A program made the position numbers and the translations under genes. This document shows positions 33,160-42,584 of a DNA stretch of 64,000 bases, piece after piece. Under the pieces are notes generated by a model that was not told the origin of the DNA, did no database searches, and worked only from the letters and a program-made list of their open reading frames with translations. Positions within the stretch are counted from its first letter, which is position 1; the number at the start of each line of letters is the position of its first letter. The stretch comes from Mycobacterium sp. 1274761.0 (GTDB taxonomy: Bacteria; Actinomycetota; Actinomycetes; Mycobacteriales; Mycobacteriaceae): the NCBI RefSeq assembly GCF_001668615.1, contig NZ_LZMC01000032.1:16265-80264 (forward strand). Direction: 5' to 3'.

Positions 33160-33642
33160 ATGGATGCACAGGAATTGGCTCGAGAGCTCAGCCATCCGGG
33201 AGCCCAGGAGTTGCTCGATCGAACGGCGGCCCACCTGGCCTACAACGGACCCGACGGGTTCCCACGGGTGATCCCGGTCGGATTTCTCTGGAACGGGCAG
33301 TGCATCGTCGTCTGCACCGCGACGACATCGCCGAAGGTCGCCGCGCTGGCGGCCAGGCCGAACGTCGCGGTGGCGATTGACAGCGGGGATTCACCCGGCG
33401 GGGCGAAGTCGCTTCTGGTGCGTGGCGTCGCGTCGGTGGAGATTGTCGACGGCGTCGCCGAGGAGTACATCGCGATGTCGAGGAAATCCATGGAGCCCGA
33501 TCAACAGGCCGAGTTCGAACGCGAAGTCCGCAGGGTCTACCCGCAGATGGCTCGCATCTCGGTCCAGCCGCGATGGGGGCGCTTCTTCGACTACGGGGCC
33601 GGCCGGCTGCCGTCTTTTCTCGACAAGATCATCAACGGCTGA
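33160..33642 (+). CDS. Pyridoxamine 5'-phosphate oxidase-like flavin protein
   Basis: 160 residues. Split-barrel fold: DGFPRVIPVGFLWNGQCIVV, then KVAALAARPNVAVAIDSG and SLLVRGVASVEIVDG. Such proteins bind FMN or F420 and reduce diverse substrates; the specific cofactor cannot be read. The C-terminal FFDYGAGRLPSFLDKI is common in mycobacterial members. ATG 4 bp after the nadE stop, so co-transcribed. It overlaps the convergent methyltransferase gene by 11 bp. Confidence 0.82.
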   Translation: MDAQELARELSHPGAQELLDRTAAHLAYNGPDGFPRVIPVGFLWNGQCIVVCTATTSPKVAALAARPNVAVAIDSGDSPGGAKSLLVRGVASVEIVDGVAEEYIAMSRKSMEPDQQAEFEREVRRVYPQMARISVQPRWGRFFDYGAGRLPSFLDKIING

Positions 33643-34240
33643 GCCGGCCGACGGCCGGGACGAAGCGTCCGACGCTCGCCGCGTAGTCGCGGTAGGCCTC
33701 GCCGTGTCTGGTTGCGAGATAGGGCTCTTCGACGACACGCACCTGGACCTCGATCGTGGCCACCAGAAGCGCGAAGCCGACGAGCGCGACCGCGTTGGGT
33801 GTCACCAACGCGATGCCGAGCCCGAAGACCAACATCGCAGTGAAGATCGGGTTGCGCACCATCCCGAAAACGCCATGGCGGACAAGCGTTGTGGTCTCTG
33901 ACGGGTCGACGCCGATGCGCCAGGACTCGCCCATGTCGATCTGTGCGTACACCGTCGCGGCGATGCCGACGACCGCTAATGCGATGCCGGTCAGCTGGAT
34001 CCACGTCTCCTGGAGTAACCCGAGCGGCGACACCACACCGCCCCATTGCAGAACCGGAGCGAAGAACGCCGCGACCATGGCCACGACGAAGCCGACACCG
34101 GCGAACCATTCTGCCGATCCCACGCGGCCGCTGATACCGCGAAACCCCGTCGATCCGGTGCGGCGGTATTGGAGCCAACTGCGCCAACAGAATCCGAGCA
34201 GGGCGAAGACGGCGAAGAGGGTCACCGCGACAGCGGGCAC
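33632..34240 (-). CDS. Isoprenylcysteine carboxyl methyltransferase-family membrane protein
   Basis: 202 residues. About five transmembrane segments (VAVTLFAVFALLGFCW, AGVGFVVAMVAAFFAP, IQLTGIALAVVGIAATVYA, AMLVFGLGIALVTPNAVALV). The SAM-binding motif LVRHGVFGMVRNPIFTAML and the C-terminal EEPYLATRHGEAYRDYAASVGRF are ICMT/PEMT signatures; the last is at residues 170-195. The GTG at 34240 follows GAGGAAGG. It lies 14 bp after the CmtR-like regulator and is almost certainly controlled by it. The methyl acceptor is unknown. Confidence 0.82.
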   Translation of the reverse strand: MPAVAVTLFAVFALLGFCWRSWLQYRRTGSTGFRGISGRVGSAEWFAGVGFVVAMVAAFFAPVLQWGGVVSPLGLLQETWIQLTGIALAVVGIAATVYAQIDMGESWRIGVDPSETTTLVRHGVFGMVRNPIFTAMLVFGLGIALVTPNAVALVGFALLVATIEVQVRVVEEPYLATRHGEAYRDYAASVGRFVPAVGRLSR

Positions 34241-34254
34241 GACCGGACCTTCCT

Positions 34255-34584
34255 CTAACAGCAGGCGTCGGCTTCGGCGGCGGGGCAGCACGCCGGGTCG
34301 ACGGTCAGAACGAGACCGATCAGATCGTCGAGTGCACGGCCGATCCGTTCGTCAGTCAACCGGTAACGACTGCGCCTGCCCTCGGCTTCGGCGATGACCA
34401 GCCCGCAACCCCGTAGACAGGCGAGGTGGTTGGACAGGATCTGCCTGCTGACCCCGATCGCTTCGGCGAGCTCGGACGGATAACCGTACCCGTCGCGCAA
34501 TCTCAACAAGATCTCCGCGCGGGTGGGGTCGGACAGCGCGCATCCGAACCGCGATAGCGCATCGCTGTGGATGACTCTCGGCAT
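34255..34584 (-). CDS. ArsR/SmtB-family metal sensor, CmtR-like
   Basis: 109 residues. Winged helix-turn-helix (ELAEAIGVSRQILSNHL). C56 and C60 in NHLACLRGCGLV correspond to the Cd/Pb ligands C57 and C61 of M. tuberculosis CmtR, and the tail DPACCPAAEADACC supplies candidates for its third thiol ligand. Established CmtR-type proteins dissociate from DNA on binding Cd(II) or Pb(II). The tail has four Cys rather than one, so metal preference may differ. It is the first gene of a two-gene operon and likely self-regulated through 34596-34611. Confidence 0.87.
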   Translation of the reverse strand: MPRVIHSDALSRFGCALSDPTRAEILLRLRDGYGYPSELAEAIGVSRQILSNHLACLRGCGLVIAEAEGRRSRYRLTDERIGRALDDLIGLVLTVDPACCPAAEADACC

Positions 34585-34595
34585 GAGCCAAACAG

Positions 34596-34611
34596 TACAG
34601 CAGGTTCTGTA
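34596..34611. promoter_or_regulatory. Operator candidate for the CmtR-like repressor
   Basis: TACAG-CAGGTT-CTGTA, perfect 5-bp arms, 11 nt before the repressor ATG. This is the size and place expected for an ArsR-family operator. Confidence 0.5.
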
Positions 34612-34638
34612 TTCAGAGAAGGCTGAACTGCGATGAAC

Positions 34639-35469
34639 TCAGATGCGGCCGTCCACCCGCAGGTCGGGGTGCACCCAGTTCGGTGACCGGCGTTCCTTGA
34701 AGGCGCGGAAACCTTCGATGGCCTCTTCGCCGCTGTAGCTCGCCTGCATGTTGATGCGGTCAAACAGGCCCATGTAGTTGTCCAGGCTGGCCTTCACGAC
34801 CCGTCGTGCCGCCGGCGCCGTCCGGCAGCATTGGGCGAGCACGTCGCGAGCGGTGTCCATCAGTTGGTCGTGCGGAACCACCCGCGAGACCATGCCCCAC
34901 TCCTCGGCCTCGGCTGCGCTGAGGGTGCGGCCGGTCAGCATCAGGTCGCGGGTGCGCACGGGCCCGATGAGCCGGGCCAGCATCTGGCTGAAGTACGTGT
35001 CGGCGATGCCGCGGAACAGTTCGGGCACGCGGAACGTCGCGCGGTCACTGACGACGGCCATGTCGCTGCACAGCGCGATCTGCAGGCCGCCGCCCTGACA
35101 CAGCCCGTTGACCGCGGACACCACGGGCTTGGTCGACTGGCGCAATTTCTCGAACGGTGTGACGTCCATGCCGAGCGCGGCGCCGAACGTCAGCCAGTTG
35201 TCGTCGCCGCCGCCGCCGAGATCGCCGCCAGGGGCAAAGACGTCGCCGGTACCCGTGATCAGCAGGCCGGCGAGATTCGGGTCCGCCTCGACATGGCCGA
35301 CGGCGTACTTGATGCCGAAATACATCGCCGGGGTCATCGCATTGCGCGCCTCGGGCCGGTCCAGCGTGCACACCGCGAACGGGCCCTCGCGCCGGAACGA
35401 CAGGAAGCGTGTGCCCAGCCAATCGCCGTCGGGTGGGCGCGGACCGGTTTCGGGTGTCGACATGGCCAT
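34639..35469 (-). CDS. Enoyl-CoA hydratase/isomerase family protein
   Basis: 276 residues, crotonase fold. Substrate-binding and oxyanion segments: CTLDRPEARNAMTP, DVFAPGGDLGGGG and VSAVNGLCQGGGLQIALCSD. The catalytic Glu pair of classical hydratases is not fully evident (FRVPELFRGIADTY has one), so the reaction may be another crotonase type. C-terminal FKERRSPNWVHPDL is unusual. It begins 5 bp after rbsK ends on the same strand, so both are probably one operon. Confidence 0.83.
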   Translation of the reverse strand: MAMSTPETGPRPPDGDWLGTRFLSFRREGPFAVCTLDRPEARNAMTPAMYFGIKYAVGHVEADPNLAGLLITGTGDVFAPGGDLGGGGDDNWLTFGAALGMDVTPFEKLRQSTKPVVSAVNGLCQGGGLQIALCSDMAVVSDRATFRVPELFRGIADTYFSQMLARLIGPVRTRDLMLTGRTLSAAEAEEWGMVSRVVPHDQLMDTARDVLAQCCRTAPAARRVVKASLDNYMGLFDRINMQASYSGEEAIEGFRAFKERRSPNWVHPDLRVDGRI

Positions 35470-35474
35470 TACGC

Positions 35475-36335
35475 CTACCGGGTGGCGACTGCGGCGTCAA
35501 TCTGCTCGGCAGACGGCGCGCAGTCACCCGCGCCGGCCACCGTGGTGGCCAGCGCACCGGCGGTACAGGCGCGTCGCAAGGCCTCCTCGTGTCCGGCCAA
35601 CCACTCGGCGGCAAGCACGCCTGCGAACACGTCGCCTGCGCCGGTGGTATCCACGGCACGGACGGTGGGTGCGGGGACGTCGAACCTTTCGTCCTGACCG
35701 AGGTAACTCGCCCCGCGTCCGCCCCGCGTGATCACCAGATGCGTTACCGGCCAATGCCATTCGCGGGCCTCGGCCTCGTTGACGACGACGACGTCGGCCA
35801 GCTGGGCCAGCGCGATGAGGTCATGAGGTTTGGCCCCAGCGGGCGAGGCGTTGACGACGACCACCGAGCCCGCCGCGCGTGCCACCCGTGCGGCATCGAC
35901 AGCGGTCGGCACGGGAATCTCCAACTGCAAGAGCAGCACGTCGCTGTCGGAGATGACGGCCTCGGCTTTACTCGACGCGACGGTCAGCCGCGCGTTGGCG
36001 CCGGGCGCGACGACGATGGTGTTCTCGCCCGCGGAGTCGACCGCGATCACTGCGGTCCCGCTGGGCCCGGGCACCTCGACGACGCCGTCGAGGCCGACGC
36101 CGTTGGCCTGCAGATGGGCGCGCAGCTGGTCGCCCGCCGCATCGTCACCGAGGGCGGCGACCAGCTGGACGCCTGCTCCTGCCCGCGCTGCCGCGACCGC
36201 CTGATTGCCGCCCTTGCCGCCGGGCAGCGGCCGCACCGACGACGCCATGACCGTCTCACCGGGGCGCGGCAGCGAATCGACGGAGAAGACGTGGTCCATG
36301 TTGACGCTGCCCACCACGCATACCTGCGCTGCCAT
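35475..36335 (-). CDS. rbsK: Ribokinase
   Basis: 286 residues, PfkB family. VVGSVNMDHVFSVDSLPRPG and PLPGGKGGNQAVAAARAG at the N-terminus bind ribose; DTTGAGDVFAGVLAAEWLAG contains the catalytic Asp and anion hole. Phosphorylates ribose at O5. The ATG at 36335 is the only start near the motif; it has no ribosome binding site, but TAACTT is 8 nt upstream. It is divergent from proA, the same arrangement as near M. tuberculosis Rv2436. Confidence 0.9.
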   Translation of the reverse strand: MAAQVCVVGSVNMDHVFSVDSLPRPGETVMASSVRPLPGGKGGNQAVAAARAGAGVQLVAALGDDAAGDQLRAHLQANGVGLDGVVEVPGPSGTAVIAVDSAGENTIVVAPGANARLTVASSKAEAVISDSDVLLLQLEIPVPTAVDAARVARAAGSVVVVNASPAGAKPHDLIALAQLADVVVVNEAEAREWHWPVTHLVITRGGRGASYLGQDERFDVPAPTVRAVDTTGAGDVFAGVLAAEWLAGHEEALRRACTAGALATTVAGAGDCAPSAEQIDAAVATR

Positions 36336-36343
36336 ATTGGTAG

Positions 36344-36349
36344 AAGTTA
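36344..36349 (-). promoter_or_regulatory. Putative -10 box, leaderless rbsK transcript
   Basis: TAACTT on the minus strand, 8 nt before the rbsK ATG. Confidence 0.3.
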
Positions 36350-36385
36350 GACCAGCGCGGCGGCGAGCGCGGTATTCACGTTCGA

Positions 36386-36391
36386 TACGCT
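36386..36391 (+). promoter_or_regulatory. Putative -10 box, leaderless proA transcript
   Basis: TACGCT 6 nt before the proA ATG; no ribosome binding site. It and the rbsK box share a 62-bp divergent gap. Confidence 0.35.
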
Positions 36392-36397
36392 GGCTTA

Positions 36398-37645
36398 ATG
36401 AGTTTGCAAGCACCGTCGACGCCTGGCTTGCGTCAGCAGGTGCACGACGCTGCGCGCCGGGCCAGGATCGCGGCCCGCGAGCTGGCGACGCTGAGCACGG
36501 CAGCCAAGAATTGCGCATTGCACGCCGCCGCCGACAATGTGTTGCGCGAGGCCGCTGCAGTACTCGAGGCGAACAAAGAGGATCTGGCGGCCGCCCGGGC
36601 CGCGGGCACACCCGAGGCGATGCTGGACCGCCTAGCGCTCAACCCGCAGCGCATCGACGGCATCGCCGCGGGCCTGCGCCAGGTCGCCGGTCTGCCCGAT
36701 CCGGTCGGCGAGATCCTGCGCGGTCAGACACTGCCCAACGGCCTGCAGCTGCGTCAGCAGCGTGTTCCGATGGGCGTGATCGGAATGGTCTACGAAGGCA
36801 GGCCCAACGTCACGGTCGACGCGTTCGGCCTGACGCTGAAGGCCGGCAGCGCCGTGCTGCTGCGCGGCAGCTCGTCGGCGGCGCGGTCGAACCAGGCCCT
36901 GGTCACAGCGCTGCGGGATGCATTGCAGATCGAGAACCGCAATCCCGACACCGTGCAGCTGTTGCCCAGCGAGGACCGCGCCAGCGTCACCCATCTGATC
37001 CAGGCCCGCGGCCTCGTCGACCTCGTCATCCCGCGCGGGGGCGCTGGTCTGATCGACGCGGTGGTCCGCGACGCGCGGGTGCCCACCATCGAAACCGGCG
37101 TCGGCAATTGCCATGTCTACGTTCATGAGTCGGCCGACCTTGATGTGGCCGAGCGCATCCTGCTCAACGCCAAGACGCGACGGCCCAGCGTCTGCAACGC
37201 GGCCGAGTCGGTGCTGATCGACGCGGCCATCGCCGAGCGCGCGGTGCCGCGGCTGACGCGCGCCCTTCAGGATTCGGGTGTGACGGTGCACGCCGACCCG
37301 TCCGAGGACGAACTACGCGCCGAGTTCCTGTCGATGGATATCGCGCTGGCGGTGGTCGACGGGCTCGACGCCGCGATCACCCACATCAACGATTACGGCA
37401 GCGGGCACACCGAGGCCATCGTCGCGACGGATCTCGCCGCGGCACAACGATTCACAGATCGCGTCGATGCCGCGGCCGTGATGGTCAACGCGTCGACGGC
37501 CTTCACCGACGGTGAACAGTTCGGCTTCGGCGCCGAGATCGGCATCTCCACCCAGAAGTTGCACGCCCGCGGACCCATGGGCTTACCCGAATTGACCTCG
37601 ACCAAGTGGATTGTGTGGGGAGATGGCCACACCCGCCCGGCCTAG
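36398..37645 (+). CDS. proA: Gamma-glutamyl phosphate reductase
   Basis: 415 residues. Second step of proline synthesis, NADPH-dependent. ALDH fold with [47 protein letters not shown] and the catalytic cysteine in [28 protein letters not shown] C-terminal segment is present as [16 protein letters not shown]. It is followed 13 bp later by the MoxR ATPase gene. Confidence 0.95.
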   Translation: MSLQAPSTPGLRQQVHDAARRARIAARELATLSTAAKNCALHAAADNVLREAAAVLEANKEDLAAARAAGTPEAMLDRLALNPQRIDGIAAGLRQVAGLPDPVGEILRGQTLPNGLQLRQQRVPMGVIGMVYEGRPNVTVDAFGLTLKAGSAVLLRGSSSAARSNQALVTALRDALQIENRNPDTVQLLPSEDRASVTHLIQARGLVDLVIPRGGAGLIDAVVRDARVPTIETGVGNCHVYVHESADLDVAERILLNAKTRRPSVCNAAESVLIDAAIAERAVPRLTRALQDSGVTVHADPSEDELRAEFLSMDIALAVVDGLDAAITHINDYGSGHTEAIVATDLAAAQRFTDRVDAAAVMVNASTAFTDGEQFGFGAEIGISTQKLHARGPMGLPELTSTKWIVWGDGHTRPA

Positions 37646-37658
37646 CTAGGAGTACTAC

Positions 37659-38534
37659 GTGAGCGTCCCCGCACGCCCAGCGCCGCTGTTCGCCGACATC
37701 GACGATGTCGCGCGGCGGCTGGCCGAGACCGGCTATCTGCCCGACACCGCAACCGCCACAGCGGTATTCCTGGCCGACCGGCTGGGCAAGCCGTTGCTGG
37801 TCGAGGGTCCCGCCGGCGTCGGCAAGACGGAACTGGCCCGCGCGGTGGCGCAGGCCACCGGGTCGGGGCTGGTGCGACTGCAGTGCTATGAAGGCGTCGA
37901 CGAGGCCCGCGCCCTCTACGAGTGGAACCACGCCAAGCAGATCCTGCGCATCCAGGCGGGCCACGGCGACTGGGAGCAGACGAAAACCGATGTGTTCTCC
38001 GAGGAATTTCTTCTCACCCGGCCGTTGCTGACAGCGATCAAGCGAACCGAGCCCACCGTGCTCCTGATCGACGAGACCGACAAGGCCGACATCGAAATAG
38101 AGGGCCTGCTGCTGGAGGTGTTGTCCGACTTCGCGGTCACCGTGCCCGAACTCGGCACGATCAGTGCCGAACGCGCACCGTTCGTGCTGCTGACGTCGAA
38201 CGCCACCCGCGAGCTGTCCGAGGCGCTGAAACGCCGGTGCCTGTTCCTGCACATCGACTTTCCCGACCCGGACCTGGAACGCCGCATCCTGTTGTCCCGC
38301 GTGCCTGAACTGCCCGAACACTTGGCCGAGGAGCTGGTGCGCATCATTGGGGTGCTGCGCGGCATGCAGCTGAAGAAGCTGCCGTCGGTGGCCGAGACCA
38401 TCGACTGGGGGCGCACGGTGCTGGCCCTGGGCCTCGACACCATCGACGATGAGCTGATCGCCGCCACACTCGGTGTGGTGCTCAAGCATCAGTCCGATCA
38501 GATCAAGGCGAGCGGCGAGCTGCGGCTCAACTAG
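37659..38534 (+). CDS. MoxR-type AAA ATPase
   Basis: 291 residues, Rv2426c-type. Walker A is VEGPAGVGKTELARAVA, Walker B VLLIDETDKADIEIEGLL, and sensor 1 LLTSNATRELSEALKRRC. MoxR ATPases act as chaperones with VWA-domain partners, often for metal insertion or complex assembly; the next gene encodes such a partner. In CO-dehydrogenase systems CoxD/CoxE are analogues of this pair. Confidence 0.9.
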   Translation: MSVPARPAPLFADIDDVARRLAETGYLPDTATATAVFLADRLGKPLLVEGPAGVGKTELARAVAQATGSGLVRLQCYEGVDEARALYEWNHAKQILRIQAGHGDWEQTKTDVFSEEFLLTRPLLTAIKRTEPTVLLIDETDKADIEIEGLLLEVLSDFAVTVPELGTISAERAPFVLLTSNATRELSEALKRRCLFLHIDFPDPDLERRILLSRVPELPEHLAEELVRIIGVLRGMQLKKLPSVAETIDWGRTVLALGLDTIDDELIAATLGVVLKHQSDQIKASGELRLN

Positions 38535-38544
38535 GAGAGCACTG

Positions 38545-39978
38545 ATGGCCGTCCGTCGCACCCGTCCGCCGCAGCCGCTGGCACCCCACGGCATCCCGGG
38601 CCATCTCGTGGAGTTCGTCGAAGCCCTTCGCAAGCAGGGCATCGCGGTGGGCCCGTCGGAGACGGTGGACGCCGGGCGGGTGATGAGCGTGCTCGGTCTC
38701 GCCGACCGCGAGGCGCTGCGGGAAGGCATCGCGTGCGCGGTGCTGCGCCGAGCCGACCACCGCGACACCTACGACGCGATGTTCGACCTGTACTTCCCTG
38801 CGGCGCTGGGCGCCAAGACCGCGGTCGACGAGGACAGCACGGAGGATGGGCTGCCTCCCGAGGATGTCGAGGCGATGCGGCAGATGCTGCTCGACCTGCT
38901 GTCGAACAACGAAGAGCTGGCCAGCATGGACGAGCGGCTGGCCGCGATGATCGCGCAGATCGTCGAGGCCTACGGCCGGTACAACTCCAGCCGCGGACCG
39001 TCGTATTCGTCGTATCAGGCGCTCAAGGCGATGAACCTCGACGACTTGGAGGGCAGGTTGTTGGCTGGGCTGCTGGCGCCCTACGGTGACGAGCCGACAC
39101 CCACCCAGGAGCAGATCGCCAAAGCCCTTGCAGCCCAACGCATAGCGCAGCTGCGCAAGATGGTCGAGGGCGAGACGAAGCGGCGCACGGCCGAACAGCT
39201 GGGCCGCGATCACGTGCAGATGTACGGGGTGCCGCAGCTGGCCGAGAACGTCGAATTCCTGCGCGCCTCAGGCGAACAGCTGCGTCAGATGCGCCGCGTG
39301 GTGGCACCCCTGGCGCGCACCTTGGCGACGCGGCTGGCCGCACGCCGGCGGCGGTCGCGGGCGGGCGAGATCGATCTGCGCAAGACGCTTCGCAAATCAA
39401 TGTCCACCGGCGGGGTGCCGATCGATGTCGTTTTGAAAAAGCCGCATCCGGCGCGTCCTGAGCTGGTGGTGCTGTGCGACGTGTCGGGGTCGGTCGCCGG
39501 GTTCAGCCACTTCACGCTGCTGCTGGTTCACGCGTTGCGGCAACAGTTTTCGCGTGTTCGCGTCTTCGCGTTCATCGACACCACCGATGAGGTCACCGAG
39601 CTGTTCGGCCCAGATGCCGACCTCGCGGTGGCCGTGCAGCGCATCACTCGGGAAGCCGGTGTGTACACCCGCGACGGCCACTCCGACTACGGACATGCGT
39701 TCGTTTCGTTCCTCGACAAGTACCCGAACGTGCTGTCGCCGCGCAGCTCGCTGCTGGTGCTCGGCGACGGCCGCAACAACTACCGCAACCCCGAGCTCGA
39801 CCTGCTGGCGCATATGGTCAATGCGAGCAGGCACGCACACTGGCTCAACCCCGAGCCCCGTCATCTGTGGGGCAGCGGTGACTCGGCGGTACCGCGGTAT
39901 GAGGAAGTCATCACGATGCACGAGTGCCGCTCGGCCAAACAGCTGGCCAGCGTCATCGACGCGCTACTGCCGGTCTAG
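38545..39978 (+). CDS. VWA-domain protein, CoxE-like MoxR partner
   Basis: 477 residues. N-terminal helical region (LVEFVEALRKQGIAVGPSET), a charged middle with RRRRSRAGEIDLRKTLRKSM, then a C-terminal von Willebrand A domain with MIDAS DVSGSVAGFSHF. The domain ends with LLVLGDGRNNYRNPEL. The ATG at 38545 follows AGGAGAG, 10 bp after the ATPase gene. Together they likely form a MoxR-VWA chaperone; the client is unknown. A molybdoenzyme client is possible by analogy with CoxDE. Confidence 0.9.
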   Translation: MAVRRTRPPQPLAPHGIPGHLVEFVEALRKQGIAVGPSETVDAGRVMSVLGLADREALREGIACAVLRRADHRDTYDAMFDLYFPAALGAKTAVDEDSTEDGLPPEDVEAMRQMLLDLLSNNEELASMDERLAAMIAQIVEAYGRYNSSRGPSYSSYQALKAMNLDDLEGRLLAGLLAPYGDEPTPTQEQIAKALAAQRIAQLRKMVEGETKRRTAEQLGRDHVQMYGVPQLAENVEFLRASGEQLRQMRRVVAPLARTLATRLAARRRRSRAGEIDLRKTLRKSMSTGGVPIDVVLKKPHPARPELVVLCDVSGSVAGFSHFTLLLVHALRQQFSRVRVFAFIDTTDEVTELFGPDADLAVAVQRITREAGVYTRDGHSDYGHAFVSFLDKYPNVLSPRSSLLVLGDGRNNYRNPELDLLAHMVNASRHAHWLNPEPRHLWGSGDSAVPRYEEVITMHECRSAKQLASVIDALLPV

Positions 39979-40018
39979 CCCAACGCCCGCCCGCGGCCGC
40001 GCCCCACCCACCACGCCC

Positions 40019-40159
40019 CAGGCGGGCAACCTGCTCACCCGGCGCACCGACGACAGCACCGGCCGGCGTGTCGAGTACGGCCGCGACGTCTACCGGGCCG
40101 ACCGCGCCTGGTTCGAGGTGTCCGAGCCGCTGGGGGCGCATCGGCTCTCGGCCGTCTAG
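40019..40159 (+). pseudogene. C-terminal remnant of a GntR-family (UTRA) regulator
   Basis: 47 codons ending in TAG with no start of their own. The residues LLTRRTDDSTGRRVEYGRDV, then YRADRAWFEVSEP, match the last beta-strands of UTRA effector domains in GntR/HutC regulators. The DNA-binding part is absent, and upstream this frame runs inside the VWA gene. It marks a deleted regulator gene between the VWA gene and nadD. Confidence 0.55.
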
Positions 40160-40178
40160 ACGGCCACGACCGCTGCCG

Positions 40179-40184
40179 TAAGCT
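40179..40184 (+). promoter_or_regulatory. Putative -10 box, leaderless nadD transcript
   Basis: TAAGCT 8 nt before the nadD GTG; CTAGAC at 40156-40161 is a weak -35 with 17-nt spacing. Confidence 0.4.
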
Positions 40185-40192
40185 GCCTAAAC

Positions 40193-40831
40193 GTGGCATC
40201 TCGACGCAGGCTCGGAGTGATGGGCGGGACATTCGATCCCGTCCACAACGGGCACCTGGTCGCCGCCAGCGAGGTTGCCGACCTGTTCGATCTGACCGAA
40301 GTGGTGTTCGTGCCCACCGGCCAGCCGTGGCAGAAGGAGCGCGATGTCACCCCCGCCGAGGACCGCTATCTGATGACCGTCATCGCGACCGCCTCCAACC
40401 CGCGGTTCTCGGTGAGCCGGGTGGACATCGACCGCGGCGGACCCACCTACACCCGCGACACTCTGCGCGATCTTCGGGCGCTCAACCCGGACGCGGACCT
40501 CTACTTCATCACCGGTGCCGACGCGCTCGCGACGATCCTCAGCTGGCAGGACTGGGAAGAGATGTTCTCTCTCGCCAAGTTCGTCGGCGTGAGCCGGCCC
40601 GGCTACGAACTCGACGGCAAGCACATCGAGAGGGCGTTCGCCGAGATGCCCGACGATGCGCTGAACCTGGTCGAGGTCCCCGCGCTGGCGATCTCGTCGA
40701 CCGACTGTCGCAGGCGGGCTCAGGAGAACCGGCCCATCTGGTATCTCGTGCCCGACGGGGTCGTGCAGTACGTGTCCAAGCGCGGCCTGTACCGGTCGGC
40801 CGCCCTCGCCACACAGGAGCAGCCGCGGTGA
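40193..40831 (+). CDS. nadD: Nicotinate-mononucleotide adenylyltransferase
   Basis: 212 residues. Joins nicotinate mononucleotide and ATP to give deamido-NAD, the substrate of Nad[21 protein letters not shown] carries the (H/T)xGH nucleotide motif, and [12 protein letters not shown] the ISSTxxR motif. The stop overlaps the rsfS GTG by 4 bp, in the common nadD-rsfS arrangement. Confidence 0.95.
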   Translation: MASRRRLGVMGGTFDPVHNGHLVAASEVADLFDLTEVVFVPTGQPWQKERDVTPAEDRYLMTVIATASNPRFSVSRVDIDRGGPTYTRDTLRDLRALNPDADLYFITGADALATILSWQDWEEMFSLAKFVGVSRPGYELDGKHIERAFAEMPDDALNLVEVPALAISSTDCRRRAQENRPIWYLVPDGVVQYVSKRGLYRSAALATQEQPR

Positions 40832-41196
40832 CCGCGTCCGAAGAGGCCATCGAGATGGCCACCATTGCCGCGCGTGCAGCCTCCTCCAAGCTCGCCGACG
40901 ACGTCGTCGTCATCGATGTGTCGGGCCAGCTAGTGATCACCGACTGCTTCGTCATCGCGTCGGCGTCCAACGAGCGTCAGGTCAACGCCATCGTCGACGA
41001 GGTCGAGGAGAAGATGCGGCTGGCCGGACACAAACCCGCGCGTCGGGAGGGGGCCCGCGAAGGACGGTGGACCCTGCTGGACTTCGTCGACATCGTCGTG
41101 CACATCCAGCATCAGGATGAGCGCAACTTCTATGCGTTGGACCGGCTTTGGCGGGACTGCCCGACCGTGGCGATGGATCTGGAGGCGGGGCCGTGA
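40828..41196 (+). CDS. rsfS: Ribosomal silencing factor RsfS
   Basis: 122 residues. Binds L14 on the 50S subunit and blocks joining with the 30S during starvation. [20 protein letters not shown], then [35 protein letters not shown] and [13 protein letters not shown] are the family signature. GTG chosen because it overlaps the nadD stop; longer frames are inside nadD. Confidence 0.95.
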   Translation: MTASEEAIEMATIAARAASSKLADDVVVIDVSGQLVITDCFVIASASNERQVNAIVDEVEEKMRLAGHKPARREGAREGRWTLLDFVDIVVHIQHQDERNFYALDRLWRDCPTVAMDLEAGP

Positions 41197-41861
41197 CGGT
41201 CCGTCGGCTGGTGATGCTGCGGCACGGCCAGACCGAGTACAACGCCGGCAACCGCATGCAGGGTCAACTCGACACCGAGTTGAGCGATCTGGGTCGCGAC
41301 CAGGCCGTCGCAGCGGCCGAAGTGCTCGCCAAACGGCAACCGCTGCTGATCGTCTCGTCCGATCTGCGTCGCGCCCTCGACACGGCGATGGCACTCGGGG
41401 AGCGGTCGGGCGTCCCCGTCGGGATCGACGAACGGCTACGCGAAACCCACCTGGGCGACTGGCAGGGCATGACGCACATCGAAGTCGACACCGCGGCCCC
41501 GGGCGCGCGGCTGGCCTGGCGCGACGACGCGACGTGGGCTCCCCACGGCGGGGAGAGCCGGGTCGATGTGGCCGCACGCGGTATGCCGTTGATCAGCGAG
41601 CTGGTGAGCAGCCAAACCGAATGGGGGACAGACGAACCCGAACGACCCGTGGTGCTGGTGGCGCACGGCGGGCTGATCGCCGCGGTCACCGCCGCGTTGT
41701 TGAAGCTGCCCGTGGACAACTGGCCCGCGCTCGGCGGCATGGGGAACGCCAGCTGGGTGCAGCTGTCGGGATTCTCCGACGACGACGCCGGATTCGACGA
41801 GATCCGCTGGCGGTTGGATGTGTGGAACGCCTCGGCACAGGTCGCCAACGATGTCCTCTGA
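41193..41861 (+). CDS. gpgP: Glucosyl-3-phosphoglycerate phosphatase
   Basis: 222 residues, histidine phosphatase fold. RHG motif [20 protein letters not shown] at the N-terminus, Glu in [14 protein letters not shown] and second His in [13 protein letters not shown]. In mycobacteria GpgP removes phosphate from glucosyl-3-phosphoglycerate, early in methylglucose lipopolysaccharide synthesis. The assignment to GpgP rather than a generic phosphatase rests on its position (Rv2419c) next to octT. GTG overlaps the rsfS stop. Confidence 0.87.
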   Translation: MTVRRLVMLRHGQTEYNAGNRMQGQLDTELSDLGRDQAVAAAEVLAKRQPLLIVSSDLRRALDTAMALGERSGVPVGIDERLRETHLGDWQGMTHIEVDTAAPGARLAWRDDATWAPHGGESRVDVAARGMPLISELVSSQTEWGTDEPERPVVLVAHGGLIAAVTAALLKLPVDNWPALGGMGNASWVQLSGFSDDDAGFDEIRWRLDVWNASAQVANDVL

Positions 41862-42582
41862 CCGGCTCACCCTGCTCGTCTTCTGTGACTCGCTCGCCTA
41901 CTACGGGCCGACCGGGGGACTTCCGGCCGACGATCCGCGGATCTGGCCGAATATCGTTGCCACATATCTCGGTTGGGATCTCGAGCTGATCGGGAGGATC
42001 GGCTGGACCTGCCGCGACGTCTGGTGGGCCGCAACACAGGATCCGCGTGCGTGGGCGGCGTTGCCGCGCGCTGGTGCTGTCATCTTCGCCACCGGCGGAA
42101 TGGATTCCCTGCCCTCACCGTTGCCGACGGCGCTGCGTGAACTGATCCGATACGTGCGCCCATCGTGGCTGCGCCGCTGGGTACGTGACGGCTACGGCTG
42201 GGTGCAGCCGAGGCTCTCTCCCGTCGCGCGCGCAGCGTTACCCCCGCACGTTTCCGTCGAATATCTCGAGATGACGCGCAACGCCATCGATTTCAACCGG
42301 CCCGGCATCCCCATCGTCGCGTCGCTGCCGTCGGTGCACATCGCCGAGACCTACGGCAAGGCGCATCATGGCAGGCCGGGCACCGTTAAGGCCATCACCG
42401 CGTGGGCCGAACAACACCATGTCCCGCTGGTCGACCTGAAAGCCGCTGTGGCCGAGCACATCATGAGTGGCAGGGGCAATCCCGACGGTATCCACTGGAA
42501 CTTCGAGGCCCATCAGGCCGTCGCCGAACTGATGCTCAAGGGTCTGCAGGAAGCCGGAGTCGCTGAACGGGATGCTCCGTAG
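41851..42582 (+). CDS. octT: Diglucosylglycerate octanoyltransferase
   Basis: 243 residues, SGNH-hydrolase fold. The nucleophile block is [27 protein letters not shown] and the C-terminal [17 protein letters not shown] (Asp-His) complete the likely triad. OctT acylates diglucosylglycerate, the primer of methylglucose lipopolysaccharides. Identification is by similarity to Rv2418c and by adjacency to gpgP. It overlaps the gpgP end by 11 bp. Confidence 0.82.
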   Translation: MSSDRLTLLVFCDSLAYYGPTGGLPADDPRIWPNIVATYLGWDLELIGRIGWTCRDVWWAATQDPRAWAALPRAGAVIFATGGMDSLPSPLPTALRELIRYVRPSWLRRWVRDGYGWVQPRLSPVARAALPPHVSVEYLEMTRNAIDFNRPGIPIVASLPSVHIAETYGKAHHGRPGTVKAITAWAEQHHVPLVDLKAAVAEHIMSGRGNPDGIHWNFEAHQAVAELMLKGLQEAGVAERDAP

Positions 42583-42584
42583 CC

